Shown here piece after piece: positions 25,024 to 36,592 of a DNA stretch of 64,000 nt. The position numbers were made by a program, and so were the translations under genes. Location of the stretch: contig OZ018408.1 of NCBI GenBank assembly GCA_963969595.1, forward strand, positions 19,465,823 to 19,529,822. The letters are read 5' to 3'. The stretch is from Neckera pumila (lineage: Eukaryota; Streptophyta; Bryopsida; Hypnales; Neckeraceae). The notes under the pieces were generated by a model, which did not search any database, was not told where the DNA came from, and worked only from the letters and a program-made list of their open reading frames with translations. Every line of letters starts with the position of its first letter. Positions within the stretch are counted from its first letter, which is position 1.

Positions 25024-25230
25024 AAAGACGTTGCGGCTAGTTTCTAGCCAATGAACGATAGAGAATCCTTCTTCTATGTAGGACAAAAGTGTAACTATTC
25101 ATCCTTGGAATTTTGTGTGAAAAGGGAAGGTCTCATATAGTAGTTTGAGTAGTTTGACTTGCAATGAGTGCTTGCTTTCGGATTCTTTTTAAACCAATGA
25201 TTCACACGATACCAAAAGAGATAATTTCCA
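25024..25230 (+). repeat. Dispersed repeat R1, copy 1
   Basis: About 200 bp shared with 28026-28231, including a GTGTAACTATTCATC block and GGTCTYMTATAGTAGTTT. Function unknown. Confidence 0.7.
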
Positions 25231-26374
25231 TGGTCACCAACCCGTCCTACATACTGTTATGAAATCTTATAGTTTCAAAGGCTTGTGTGCAAATTGTGGG
25301 AGCCAAAAGCTCATTCGCTTGAGCATTCCATATCAACGACAGATGATTTCTGGTTTCGAAAAGACCAGTACGAATCAAGAGTAACTCTACTCAGGGTTGT
25401 TCTACTAATTACTCCACACAAGGCACAAATAGCACTTGCTGTCCTGGGTGACTTGTTTTGAAGATACAGTCTAAGTTATGGCATGGACTGATATCATTAC
25501 CATTGCACAGGATATACTGTAATGGTGTTTTTTTTAATAGAGTTGTGGACAACAAGCATGTGGAGAAAGCCAGAGATTTCAACTGTCTTGCCAAACAAAA
25601 CCTCAAATCTCTTTCAAATCCTTCAGTTACACGAGTCCCTTCTCCAAAACAACAATTCTAAACTATTCTACACACTAGCTTGTCACACTGTCGTAGACGA
25701 CAGTACTAGCTAGCACAATTGTCACTGCTTGAACTAAATAATGTCATGGTTCTTCTTTTGAGACCCGGCCCCATGCAGTCAAATAATAGGTGTCAGTTCG
25801 GTTGTACTGCAACTAATAAGTCACGGTGGTTTGTACTGTACTGTACTGTAATGCTTCAATTTCAGCTGAAAACATGGTTTGGAGTTTGGACAGTAGTTCA
25901 GAGTCTTCAGACAGACTTCCAGACTTCCAGTGCAACATGACAACAAATGCGTCTGTGCACACACTGTGTAAACAGGTCCAACTTCCTTGGGAATAACTTC
26001 CTTAGGACCTTGACTCCTAGACCTAGAGCTAGAGCTCCACATATGGTCTAAGTTACCAACATTGAATTGCGTGTAGCTACAGTACTAGGCCATTCGGTCC
26101 GGTGCAGTCAGTCAACATTTCGTGACAGAGACAGAGAGGTGAGGGAAAGAGCATACAATTTGGCTTGGAGGCTGACTGGGGACCTTCTCCAACGTAAACC
26201 ACTCGCGGGACTTCTCCCATTCATTCTGCAGCGAAGTTTCTACGCCGTAATGCCTGATTACGCGGGCAAACTTGAGTAATTGGGGATTACGGATTTTTCA
26301 TCCGGCTCCAATTTATCATCCGGGTTTTCATTGAATTTTGCTTGTGCTTTACGTCGGGCAATACCCTTATCGTC

Positions 26375-26467
26375 GGGCATTGTGCCAAATAATCGGCCCT
26401 CCTCGTCAAGCTCCGCCCTCCTTGTCGGCCGGTTATTTGGCGCAATGCCCTCCTCTGTGGGCATTGC
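26375..26467. other. Overlapping GC-rich inverted repeats
   Basis: GGGCATTGTGCCAAATAATC (26375) pairs with its near-perfect complement ending at 26450 over about 23 bp with two mismatches and a 30-base loop. The right arm also forms a second hairpin, GCAATGCCC / GGGCATTGC (26442-26467). GGGCAWT cores occur four times between 26354 and 26467. It could be a foldback element end or a cluster of palindromic protein sites. Confidence 0.6.
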
Positions 26468-26591
26468 CCTATACAGTAACAGTGAGTTAGTTCACTTTCA
26501 AGAATCGATGATTGAATTGTGGACAAGGGATTGGACAAGAGTTTTTAGAAAAAAGCATCAAGAATCGTAGAGCAATGGGCCTAACTTATGT

Positions 26592-27048
26592 AAGGTAGAA
26601 CAGCCTATCACCACACCACCCTAATTGGCAATTTGACTATCTTGGGGTCAACTCAAAGAGGGGCACATATTTTTCAAAGGTTTGCGCTTGTTTCATAAAT
26701 TAAACCCAAGTGAAATTATAATTTTTTGGTCAAAATTGTAATTTTTGTGAATTTTTGAAGTAATCAGCCTAAAATTACAAAACCGTACATAGAGTGGAGA
26801 TATAAATGCCCTATCAACAATCCATAACCACCCTTCTGTGTATCTATTAGCACTTAAGAATCCACCAATCAAGGAATAACATTGTTATCCCATGTTGACA
26901 TTAAAGCCAGAATCTTGTTGGATTTTGTGAAAATCTTAAATGGTTTAGGATACTTTCTGGACAGATTTGGATGGGACAATGAACATAGTTGGAGCCAAAC
27001 AATAGGCCACAAAATTGGAAAGCTAACGGTGATGGGTTGGTCCACCTT
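26592..27048 (+). mobile_element. MITE family C (AAGGTRRACMAGCC ends), copy 1
   Basis: Starts AAGGTAGAACAGCCTATCAC and ends GGGTTGGTCCACCTT. Two further copies are at 34843-35524 and (inverted) 44352-44766, sharing AACCACCCTTCTRTGTATYT and other blocks. Non-coding, AT-rich. Confidence 0.8.
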
Positions 27049-27099
27049 AGTGCCTTTTTTCATACCATGTACAGAATCTATGGCATGGCAACAAGTGAG

Positions 27100-28018
27100 T
27101 TAACCCCTAAAGGACCAATATGCTTTTTTTGTCTATATAGAAATTTTGGGCAAGTATGTGTGATTAGAGATTTCCATGTTTTTAGCCCAAATTCTAAGAA
27201 AAGATGGAGACAAGGAATGTCTTTCATAAGCACTAAATTTCATGACATTTGAAAATAGTAGTAAAAAGTAATTGCCTAATATGTTTATTTTTTTTTTAAC
27301 TAGGTCCAGGCAAATCAGAAAAAATCACTTTTTTCAAAAACAAAAATTTGAAATTGGTTTTTGATAGTTATATATATGTAGAAAGGTTTTAGTCAATTCA
27401 TTTTAATCAATGAGATGAAAGTAATGAAGAGTTTTAGTTTGCAAGCAATTATGGATTTTCTACACTAAAATAAACTTTGAAGTTGTTTATCTTACTCAAT
27501 TTTCAATATTTTTTGAAAAAATTAAAATTGAAGGATGTAAATTGTTTATTATAACATAGCCACCATTGGGATTAGCATTTTCAATTCCATAATTAAGTTC
27601 TCAACAATCTAGTATTTTGAATCATTCTCTACTTCTTTCTATTTACTATTTTTTTCTGAATGTTGTACAATTCTAAATGATCTGAAAATTTTCAAGCATG
27701 TAGCAAACTTGTCTAGAAAAAAGATTTCAAAGAAGCACCACCATTTTGGACATTTTTTTATAGAAAAGTGAGCTTGTGAAGTAAAGCTGCCTTGTTTTTT
27801 GTAGGGCCAAAAAAAATGATTTCAGTGCTTATAGCTTGCAATCCACGTAGTGGAAATTTCTGAAATTTTTACCACATATTTTCAAGTCATCATACTGTAA
27901 GATCCTACTGTTACATTTTTCAAAAAAAAGGATTTTTTTGAAATTTGGTATTTGTAATAATGATGGCAACTTTTGAACATTTTTGGTGAAAACAGAGTCA
28001 TGGAACTTTAGGGATTAA
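27100..28018 (+). mobile_element. TTAA-flanked piggyBac-like non-autonomous element, subfamily 2, copy 1
   Basis: 919 bp from TTAACCCCTAAAGGACCAAT to GGAACTTTAGGGATTAA; the ends are inverted repeats starting with CCC next to TTAA, as in piggyBac-type transposons. No coding capacity. It matches 28232-29092 in opposite orientation. No longer target duplication beyond TTAA is visible. Classification is inferred from ends and target site only. Confidence 0.75.
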
Positions 28019-28025
28019 TCCATAA

Positions 28026-28231
28026 AAGACGCAGCAGATACAAAATGTTTGATGAATAATAGAGACTCCTTCTAATAGGATAGAAGTGCAACTATTCATC
28101 TTGAAAATTTTGTTGTGAAAAAGGGAGGTCTTCTATAGTAGTTTAACTTCCAATCAGTGCTTTTGCAATTATTTTAAGGGAATGATTCCTATGGTAACCA
28201 AAGAATGATTTTTCAATCACCAATTTATCCT
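28026..28231 (+). repeat. Dispersed repeat R1, copy 2 (spacer between two inverted elements)
   Basis: Shares about 200 bp with 25024-25230. It separates two oppositely oriented TTAA elements, suggesting that both inserted at TTAA sites at the edges of this repeat. Confidence 0.65.
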
Positions 28232-29092
28232 TTAACCCCTAAAGTTCCATGACTATATTTTCATCAAAAACACTCAAAAGTTGCCATTTTTAGAACAAGT
28301 ACCAATTTTTTGAAAACAAAATTTTGATAATGTAACCATAGGATGTTGTCGTGCACTGGTTTGAAAAGATGTGGAAAAAATTTCAGAAATTTCCACCATG
28401 TGGATTTCAAGATATAAGCATTTGTGAATTGATAAAAATCCTTTTTTTGTCCCTGCAAAAAATTGGGCAGCAGCACTTCACAAGGTCACATTTGTCAAAA
28501 ATGTCCAAAGTGGTGGTAAGTAAACTCTTTGGATTCATTACTTAGGGCAAATTGGTTACATCATTTGGAGTTGTACAACATTTAGGAAAAAAATAGTAAG
28601 TAGATAGTAGCAGAGAATGATTCAAAATACTAAATTGTAAAGAATTTTATTAAAGAACTGAAAAATGCCAATCCAAATGGTTGCAATGTTATAATAAGCA
28701 ATCTACATTCTATGATTTATTTTCTTCAAAAAATATTGAAAATTGAGTAAGATAAAGGACTCCAAAGTTTATTTTAGAGCAGAGAATCCGTAACTACCCG
28801 CAAACAACAAATCCTCATAACTCTACATGAATCCAGTTTCAAATTTTTGTTTTTGAAAAAAGTGATTTTTTCTGAACTGCCCGAATTGCCCAATTACAAA
28901 AAAAGGTAACATATTAGGCTATAACTGTTGACTCATATTTCCAAATGTCATGAAATTTAGTGCATATGAAAGATATTCCTTGTCCCCACTTTCTTTTAAA
29001 TTTTGGATTAAAACATGGAAATCTTTGGTCACACGTACCTGCCCAAAAATTCTATGTAGCCAAAAAACGCATGTTGGTCTTTTAGGGGTTAA
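28232..29092 (-). mobile_element. TTAA-flanked piggyBac-like non-autonomous element, subfamily 2, copy 2
   Basis: 861 bp; starts TTAACCCCTAAAGTTCCATG and ends TTGGTCTTTTAGGGGTTAA. It is the inverted counterpart of 27100-28018, so the two copies form a long inverted repeat with arms of about 0.9 kb. Non-coding. Confidence 0.75.
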
Positions 29093-29374
29093 GGATTAAA
29101 ATGCTCCAAATTGTAGCATGAGTTGGGGTTGTTTTACATTTAGAGGCCAGGCCAATTCCCCTTGCAATTGATTGCACAAAATTTCAGCTCATTTTGGGCG
29201 TAAGGCTGTCCTCTCAACTACTCATTAGAATAAGATGAAATAATAGGGGCCAATACTCCCATAGTGTAACTAAAAGCCAAGAAGCCAGGCCGATTGAAGA
29301 AAACCTTAAAAAATTCAACCTCTTCCTCTCTCTCTCTTTGGGTGCTTTACACCAAGAAGCTAGGCCAATTCTCC

Positions 29375-30029
29375 TTAACCTCTAAATGCCCAAGGCTTGT
29401 TTTGAGTTTCTTGGAATTTGTTCTAACTTGAACAAAATGCCAACATTTTTATAAGTTGTATCAATTTTTTTGGAATTGTAACCATACAAATTTAAACTAG
29501 ACATGTTAAAGATCTCATAAGAAAAGAAAACACAACAATTTCACTTATGGAGCGAAAGATTATAATGCTTGACCATGAGGGTGTTAAAATTGCAAAAGTG
29601 ATGCAAAGTCTTTCAGTCTTCTTTTCAAAAGTTAAATCTAAAAAGTTGGTGACAAAAAAAATATGAGGCTAAAGAGCCTAACATATATAATCCCAATCAA
29701 TTTATGGTTGCTTAAAATCTACTCTACAATTTTTTTAAATGAATTTTGAATGTGGTTTTTTCTCCAAGATCTAGTGTATTTGAGGCTCATTTCCAAGAGC
29801 TTCCAACACTACAGGAAGTCAAGATTGCACTAGGTACCCTTGCACAAAATCTTGAATAGAAAAATCACTATCTTTATTTTCAAGATCAGATTTTTGATGC
29901 TAAAACTAGACTTTCAAGAAGAACCTTTTAAAAATATCAACGACGAAAAATAGCAATTTGATTAGGTTTTCTTTAACTTCAAAGTTTTGCAAACACCAGA
30001 TTTGGGTGCCTCGGGCATTTAAGGGTTAA
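29375..30029 (+). mobile_element. TTAA-flanked element, subfamily 4 (TTAACCTCTAAATGCCC ends), copy 1
   Basis: 655 bp from TTAACCTCTAAATGCCCAAGG to GGGCATTTAAGGGTTAA. The flanks CCAATTCTCC and AGCCAATTGCACAAATTTCA resemble an uninterrupted sequence near 29150 (CCAATTCCCCTTGCAATTG), which looks like a paralogous empty site. A truncated inverted copy lies at 62175-62495. Confidence 0.65.
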
Positions 30030-30750
30030 AGCCAATTGCACAAATTTCAACAAACTTGATTTATTGCAAAAAAATGATATTTTATAAAAAATAATAAAAA
30101 ATAAATGAAATCTAACATTGACCCCAATACCAAGAACTGACCTCCCCTTTTTGGTGCACCTAATTCAGCAAGTTCTATCCATAGCAAATCATGTCATTTT
30201 TGAATAAAAAATTCATTTCACCAAGTTGTCCCAACCTCCTCTAGGTGTAAAGGGATTGGGCCTGATTTCAACATTTTGTCCAATCACAAGTGAGGATTTT
30301 GAACCTCTAGCACACCAAATTGGTGGGGACCCCTAGGTGTAAAGCCCTTAAAATTGACTATGAGATAGTATGAAACTTTGAGACAAGTGTACTACTGTAC
30401 TGTGATTGCGTTGGATGTGTTACAAATCCATATTCGAAGTCACTGAATTCAAAAGTTTTGAATGCAGCTCCATTCCAGTTATTATTGAGATGAACAGCTG
30501 AACTGTCTCCCATTTTGGGGGAGTTTGTTCCCTTGGAGATAAGTTTAGTTAGAGGCCATGCAGGAGTCACTCTGTGCTTGGCCTTTGGACTACAAAGCAC
30601 AGTCTGTTAAACAGAATCTTGTCTTCATTCTCTTAAAAAATAATTGTAGATGGAATCTTAATGTGGACTTCTAGTTCACTCTCAGTCTACACAGCCATTG
30701 CATATTCCACTTGATTTGCTTTCGTGTGGGACATTGAACAGATGTTTTCT

Positions 30751-31238
30751 AAACAGTGGTTCTACTCACATATGGAGGGGCCTCTTGGACTATGGTAGAA
30801 TAGAATGGGCTCACGTCACTAGCACGGTGGATCGGCCTGTGGCAGCGCAACGCAAGCTGCTTGACACCTTTGTAAAATGCAGATGCAAACTAGGCTTCTT
30901 TGCGGTGATGGAAGCTGAGCAGCCGAAGTGGGCGGCCTCTGGCCCCCAAGTCGGCTTCGTTTTTCAGCCTCCGTGAGGTTTCTTTCCGGCACGACGGCGC
31001 GGCACCGGCGCGCCACTCGGCCGGCCGTGAGAGGCCTCACGGCCTCTCTTTGCGCTGCGCTCTTTGGGTGCCCAGTGTTTCTGTCTTTGTCTTGTCCGGT
31101 CAGTCATGGTAACGATTTGTGGTCCGTTGTTGTGCCCCACCATGCCACTTGTGGCTGGCGGTCTTGTATTTTTTATTATTGCAATGAAATTCTGTTTCAT
31201 TTGTGTCAAAAAAACAAAAACAAAAACAGTGGTTCTAC
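30751..31238 (+). mobile_element. Short retroposon (SINE or 5'-truncated LINE) with 15-bp target duplication
   Basis: AAACAGTGGTTCTAC occurs exactly at 30751-30765 and 31224-31238. Between them, 458 bp end in TGCAATGAAATTCTGTTTCA followed by an A-rich tail (CAAAAAAACAAAAACAAAAA), the signature of target-primed reverse transcription. The insert is much more GC-rich than its surroundings and holds a 9-bp hairpin, GGCCGTGAG / CTCACGGCC (31023-31044). No reverse transcriptase is present, so it depends on a LINE elsewhere. A box A/B promoter was not identified by eye. Confidence 0.9.
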
Positions 31239-31239
31239 C

Positions 31240-33123
31240 TAAGAACCAAAGTTGTTCCTCTTTGAAGACTTGATTTGTGGCGTTATAACTACTGTAAGTA
31301 CATTTAAAGTAGAAGATGCCGATCCATTTCTAATCACACCCCATTTTGGCAGTACATGTTGCTTTCTTTCTTTGCAGGTAGAAGTGAATAAAGGAGATCA
31401 CCCATTTCCAACTAGACTCCCATTCTTGCAATATAGGTTGCTTAATTTACAATCAATTGTGGTATAGGTGATAGCTCATGTAGAGCACGACCAACATGAG
31501 CAGCATAAATGTCCGGGAGGTGTACATTGAAAGCATATAATGATCACAACACGCACATTAAAAGCCACATGATCACTTACATTGATTTTGTAACCATCCT
31601 AGGATTGAAAATAGGTTTGCCTATATATTGAGAATGGGACAAACAAAATTTTCACAGAAAAAATTCATGGTAATTTTGTTTTTTAAAAAAAAATGTAAAA
31701 AATTATGAAATCCTTCTGAAATCTATTTTTCTACATGGGAATTTTCTGTCCTTAGCCTTCCCTATGTTGCAGATAGGTTAAATTGCTTAAGTGGTTGGAA
31801 ATGGGTGATTATCTTGATAGTAATTAGTTATGGTGCAGTTCCTGGCGTAATTGTGGCACATTATGATTGGCTACAAGACTCTCAACATTGCAACCAGCCC
31901 GTAGTCAAAAATAGAAAGGTTTATATGACTAGTAGAGATCAAACATAATCTTTGGCTAAAAAATTCAGAGTGGTTACATTTTGAAAAAAAATTCTAAAAA
32001 ATCATTGAATCTTCCCAACTCTATTTTTATGCATAAAAAAAATTTCCTACTCGAGAACCCCATATTTTAGATACTCATAATTGCTTAAGTGGTTGGAAAT
32101 GGGTTGATTACTCTAAGGTAGAGAAACCAAACATTGTCCGTCACCCAATTCACCTAGTAGATGACCCTTCCTATTTGTATTAAATAATGACCCATTACTA
32201 CAATCTTAGCAATCCTTTAGCATCATGACAACACACTTGGGGAGGGAACATGTCAGCATGCGGTTTAGCATGGGTCTACCTACGCACACTTTACCAATGT
32301 TGTTCTGATAAACTTTTAAAAATCATAGAAAATTCATTTTTTGTTAGAACGTCTTGATTGTACTTGCAAATGACTTCTTTCAAACTTCTCAATCTCTAAA
32401 AAATAAGGGCCTTATGATTTTTTTGAGTGAATTACAGCTTTTTAGCTGTTTTTGTTAGAACCTTGTAATTTGCACTATGGGAGAATAATGAAATTTTTAA
32501 GGAAAATAGACAAAGTCTGTTGCTATTTAATGAGAGTGATTATATTACCATTTTTGGGTGAATGCATTGCAATTAGTTTGATTGATTGCATATGATTAGA
32601 TGAATGAATGCCATTATGCATATTCCATCCAGACTAATAGATGCAAATATTTCATCACTTCATGAAGGATTGCAACTACACTAACAATGACATTTAGTGT
32701 AACCACTCTAATTGATTTGGAACTGTAATAAGTTTTTATTTTTGATGAAGGTTGTTACCAAGACCATAAATATCTATACTATTTTAAGAGGGAGTCTTTC
32801 TTAGCATAGCTTGATAAAATATTCATCAAGAGTAAGACCTTATAGCTTATTTATAAATCAATTAGTGTTGTTTACACTTTATACCATTATTAGTGTACTG
32901 CAGTTGCTATAATCTTAGAAAATTGAAAGAAAAACAATCATTGGTTAGTGTACAATCATAGTTTTGGTAACCAACTTCTGTGATTTTACACGCAAGATGT
33001 TAAACGCATCATACAAAGTCTACAACTAGAATTTGTCTTCCCCCAACCAAGGATAAATGTAAAAAATTGTGTGAGTGTCCCGCATTCTTCACAACTGTCC
33101 TATATGTAATCTTCACCTCTACT
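31240..33123. other. AT-rich intergenic DNA
   Basis: No gene. TTGCTTAAGTGGTTGGAAAT recurs near 31778 and 32080, and a related form near 34800, marking another diverged dispersed repeat (about 31615-31815, 31860-32110, 34545-34825). Confidence 0.5.
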
Positions 33124-33411
33124 AAGGTAGTATGCTCCAAAAGCAATTATGACACAGAGGTACATTTTGCTTTCTTCAATGTACTAGCAATGTACATTTA
33201 GGAGGTGGTCGATTTTAGTAACCACTGCGTTTCAACTTCAACAATTTGTAACTAATTCCACAAATGTCCACAAAATATGAAACGACTAAGGTTAGATGCC
33301 AATTCCATTATACTTCCTACAAAATTTTTATTGAAAATTGTTTCAAGGAGTTTAGCTTCCTCAAAAAAGGCAATCAGCACTTAAATGGTCAGTTTTAGAG
33401 CAGACTACCTT
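33124..33411 (+). mobile_element. MITE family B, copy 2
   Basis: 288 bp; starts AAGGTAGTATGCTCCAAAAG and ends TTTTAGAGCAGACTACCTT. Better preserved than the copy at 24650, which is in opposite orientation. Confidence 0.85.
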
Positions 33412-33532
33412 CTTGTAACTAATTTGGAACCTCTGATTCTAAATTTAAAATTCCCAAGTTTAATCATAAGTGGAAAATATAAAATTCTAATATTTTCCCT
33501 AGGGTTAAAATCGCAGACTTTGTTTGACGCAT

Positions 33533-34440
33533 TTAACCCCTAAAGGACCATTGTCCCTTTGGGGGACAAATGGAAATTTTGGGCAAGTACTGAAAATTTG
33601 TCCTGATTTTTTTGAATTTTTCTAAAAAGATAGAAAATTTGATTAGCTTTGTGGAAACATCATTTTTTTTTCAATCGATGCATGGGAACCAAAATTATGC
33701 CCCAAATAGCTCAGAACTTGAAAGGAGGGGGAAGAGGGTAGCGAAAAAAATTCCTGTTTTTTTTTGTTTTTTTTTTAATTTTTTTCCCTCACAGATTATA
33801 TTTTTGTCTACTTGGAAAGCTTTGATTCATTCCATTTGGATTTGTTATAAGAAAGTTATGGACAATCTTGTTTTTGGGCAATTAGAGCATCTTCTTGAAA
33901 AAATAATTTGTAGGATTCACTTCTGAATGTAGTTTTTGCAATTTTTCAAAAAAAACATTCTATATGGTTTAGTTTGCTTGCTTGAACAATCTGACTATTG
34001 GAATTCGTGTATTTTAATTCTATTTTAGAGAAATTAATAATTTCAATTTTCCTTCTATTTTGTACCTATTTCTATTCAACAATTTTTTGAAGTACAAAAA
34101 TTAAGTTTTTTTCCCTAGACTTTCAACTCAATTCTCCACCATAAAGATTTAAAGCTCAAAACTTTGTAGTGCAAAAAATTAAAGTCAAGAAGTTCAAAGT
34201 CAAATAATCTAGTCTTGCAATGTGTTGAAAAATTGGGATTTTCCAGTTTAAACGCAAATATCATGCAGTCTATGCAGTCAAAAATTCTGAAATTTTTTCC
34301 ACACATTCTTATACTAATTAGGTGTAAGATCCTACGGTCAGATGTGCAAAAAAAATTTCAAATTGTCTTACTCTTTGCTATAGAAATGGCAGATTTGATT
34401 GTTTTTTGGCAGAAAAAAAGGCCTTGGTCCTTTAGGGGAG
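33533..34440 (+). mobile_element. TTAA-flanked piggyBac-like element, subfamily 1, copy 1 (right end mutated)
   Basis: Starts TTAACCCCTAAAGGACCATT followed by the GTCCC...GGGGGAC palindrome; ends CCTTGGTCCTTTAGGGG but then AGGC in place of TTAA. Internal blocks (AACTTG, TTATATTTTTGTCTAC, GAAAGCTTTGATTCATTCCA) are shared with 36651, 57604, 58842, 62520 and 63444. Non-coding. Confidence 0.75.
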
Positions 34441-34842
34441 GCAACCCATATTTGATCGATGCACCATTATGGCTATGTATGCTATTCTCTTTCCGTGAAG
34501 GAGGATATGAACAGTGATTAATTATGGCATGGTTTCCGAGGTAGTTTGTGGCACATTAAGATTGCTTCCAAGACTCTCAATATTGCAACGAACCCTTGGT
34601 GGATTTTGCAACCAGCTTTTTGTTGGAAATAGGAAAGTCTCTATAACCAGAATGGGTTGAACAGAATCAACAACTAAAAAATTCATAGTAAATGTGTTTT
34701 GAGAAATAAAAATCTGAAAAATTATGGAAACCTTTTAAACTCTATTTTTGCACCCAAGAAAATTTTCCCACTGAAGAAACCCGCCATGTAGATATGCGTA
34801 ATTCCTTAAGTGATCGGAAATGGGTTGCCTCCCTTAGGGATT

Positions 34843-35524
34843 AAGGTAGACAAGCCTATTACCACCCTAATTTGCAATTTGAATATATTGGGGCTAATTC
34901 CAAAAAGGGCATGTATTTTTCAGAGGTGTGTGCTTGTTTTACTAATCAAGCCCAAGTGGAATTATAAATTTTCGGTCAAAATTTTAATTTCAGTGAATTT
35001 TTGAAGTGTCAATCCAAAAATTACAAAACCGCTTGTAGACTGAAGTCATAAACATCATACTAACAGCCCATAACCACCCTTCTATGTATTTATTAGCACG
35101 TAAGTATAGACCAATGAAAATTTGACATATTGTTCTTTGTGGTATCAATGCTCTGATTTTGTCAGGAAAGCATTAGATGAGATTCGGGGGTCTTAGAGGG
35201 CTCCGAGTTCCCCTGTTGTCTGCTGTGTTCCCAGACTGCGGGAATCGTGGCACAGCAACTGCCACGTCATTTTTTGAATTTTTTTTTTTTGCTTAAAATG
35301 ATATTTTGGTAATTTTTTTTTTTTTTTTTGAAAAAAAAAATTCTAACACCCCCGTACCGGCATTCATTGAATCTGGGTAGATCAGGGAACGGTCCTGAAA
35401 CGGCCCTCCAAGACCCCCAAATATCATCTAATGTGAGTGGAATTGGATGAGTGTAGTGGCATAAATGGAGCCCAAAATAGGATGGCAGAAATAGGAAGCT
35501 GGCGGCTTTAGGCTGGTTTACCTT
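34843..35524 (+). mobile_element. MITE family C, copy 2, interrupted by MITE family D
   Basis: Starts AAGGTAGACAAGCCTATTAC and ends GGCTGGTTTACCTT. A 263-bp family D MITE (35171-35433) is inserted inside it, accounting for its extra length against the copy at 26592. Confidence 0.8.
35171..35433 (+). mobile_element. MITE family D (CATTAGATGAKATTYGGGGG ends), copy 1
   Basis: About 32-bp inverted ends: CATTAGATGAGATTCGGGGG on the left, and the complement of CCCCCAAATATCATCTAATG on the right, both continuing into GAGGGC. Inside are a poly(T)/poly(A) stretch and TGCCACGTCATTTT. A second copy is at 61296-61572. Nested in MITE family C. Confidence 0.85.
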
Positions 35525-36592
35525 AACCCTAGAACGCCGCAGACGCCATTCCGTGGCGTTCCGATGACAAAAATGTTGAGCCAAGAAGAGTTCAAAAAAA
35601 AATTTCATCCTCTTTTTCTTTGCCTTTACCTTTCACATTGGGTTATGAAGAGTATCCAATTGAGTTTTTACTCTTTCCAATTTTTGTCTTCACGGAAACG
35701 AGAAGCTAATAAAAAAAACGGATCACAAAATATGCTATTTTAGAGTATTTGGAGAAGTTGTTGCTCTTTGCTTTAAATCTGAAAAATCTCCACAACAAAT
35801 GATATTTTTTGAGTTTGAGTCAAACTAACAAAATGAAGGTCATCTACTCTAGTTTCTACTCCAATTTGAATTTTGAAAAAATTCCTAATATTGCATATTT
35901 TATTGCAATTTGAACATTGGGTGTATTTTCAATGTCTATTATTTTCTAATTATAGAATGATACGGAAATTTCGTATACACCATTAAGTTTGTCATTGTGA
36001 TATACACTTATGGTGAAATTTTCTGATTTTTTGAAATGTTTTTCTATTTAATATGATTTTTCTTCATTTTTTCTTCAAAAACTCTTTAAAAATTTCATTT
36101 TCCACAAAAAAAATCTAAAATTTTTCTGAAGTAAAGAAGACATGTACTTTCATCTCTGAAAAATAAATATAAAATTTTTCATACATATCTAGTTGCAAAA
36201 TGGTAGTGAGGTTTGAAATCAATGGTCATGGGTCCGTCATTTAGGGGTTAAGTAGTGTGGAATTTTAGAAGCATGTTGGTGGAATTTGAGAGGCATGACA
36301 GTGGTGTAATTCTACACACAGAGAGTACCTGACACCACCACAAATGATGAGCATCTGATTTCAAAGTCGGTCACTGGGCATCGGTGAAGGCAGAGTGTCA
36401 CCACCAACAGCAGGAGTCAGTCAGGAATTTGAGATGCATGCCATTTCACAACAGAGCAGTCAGTGTTGGGGATAAATTTTTCCAGTTTTGTTGGCAGCTA
36501 ATTTCCTTTAATTCCTATATTGAACTGTTTTTTCAAGTAAGCTTACCGACTGTTCCAGTTATTTTCTCTATAATTTTACTCTAAATAGAATT

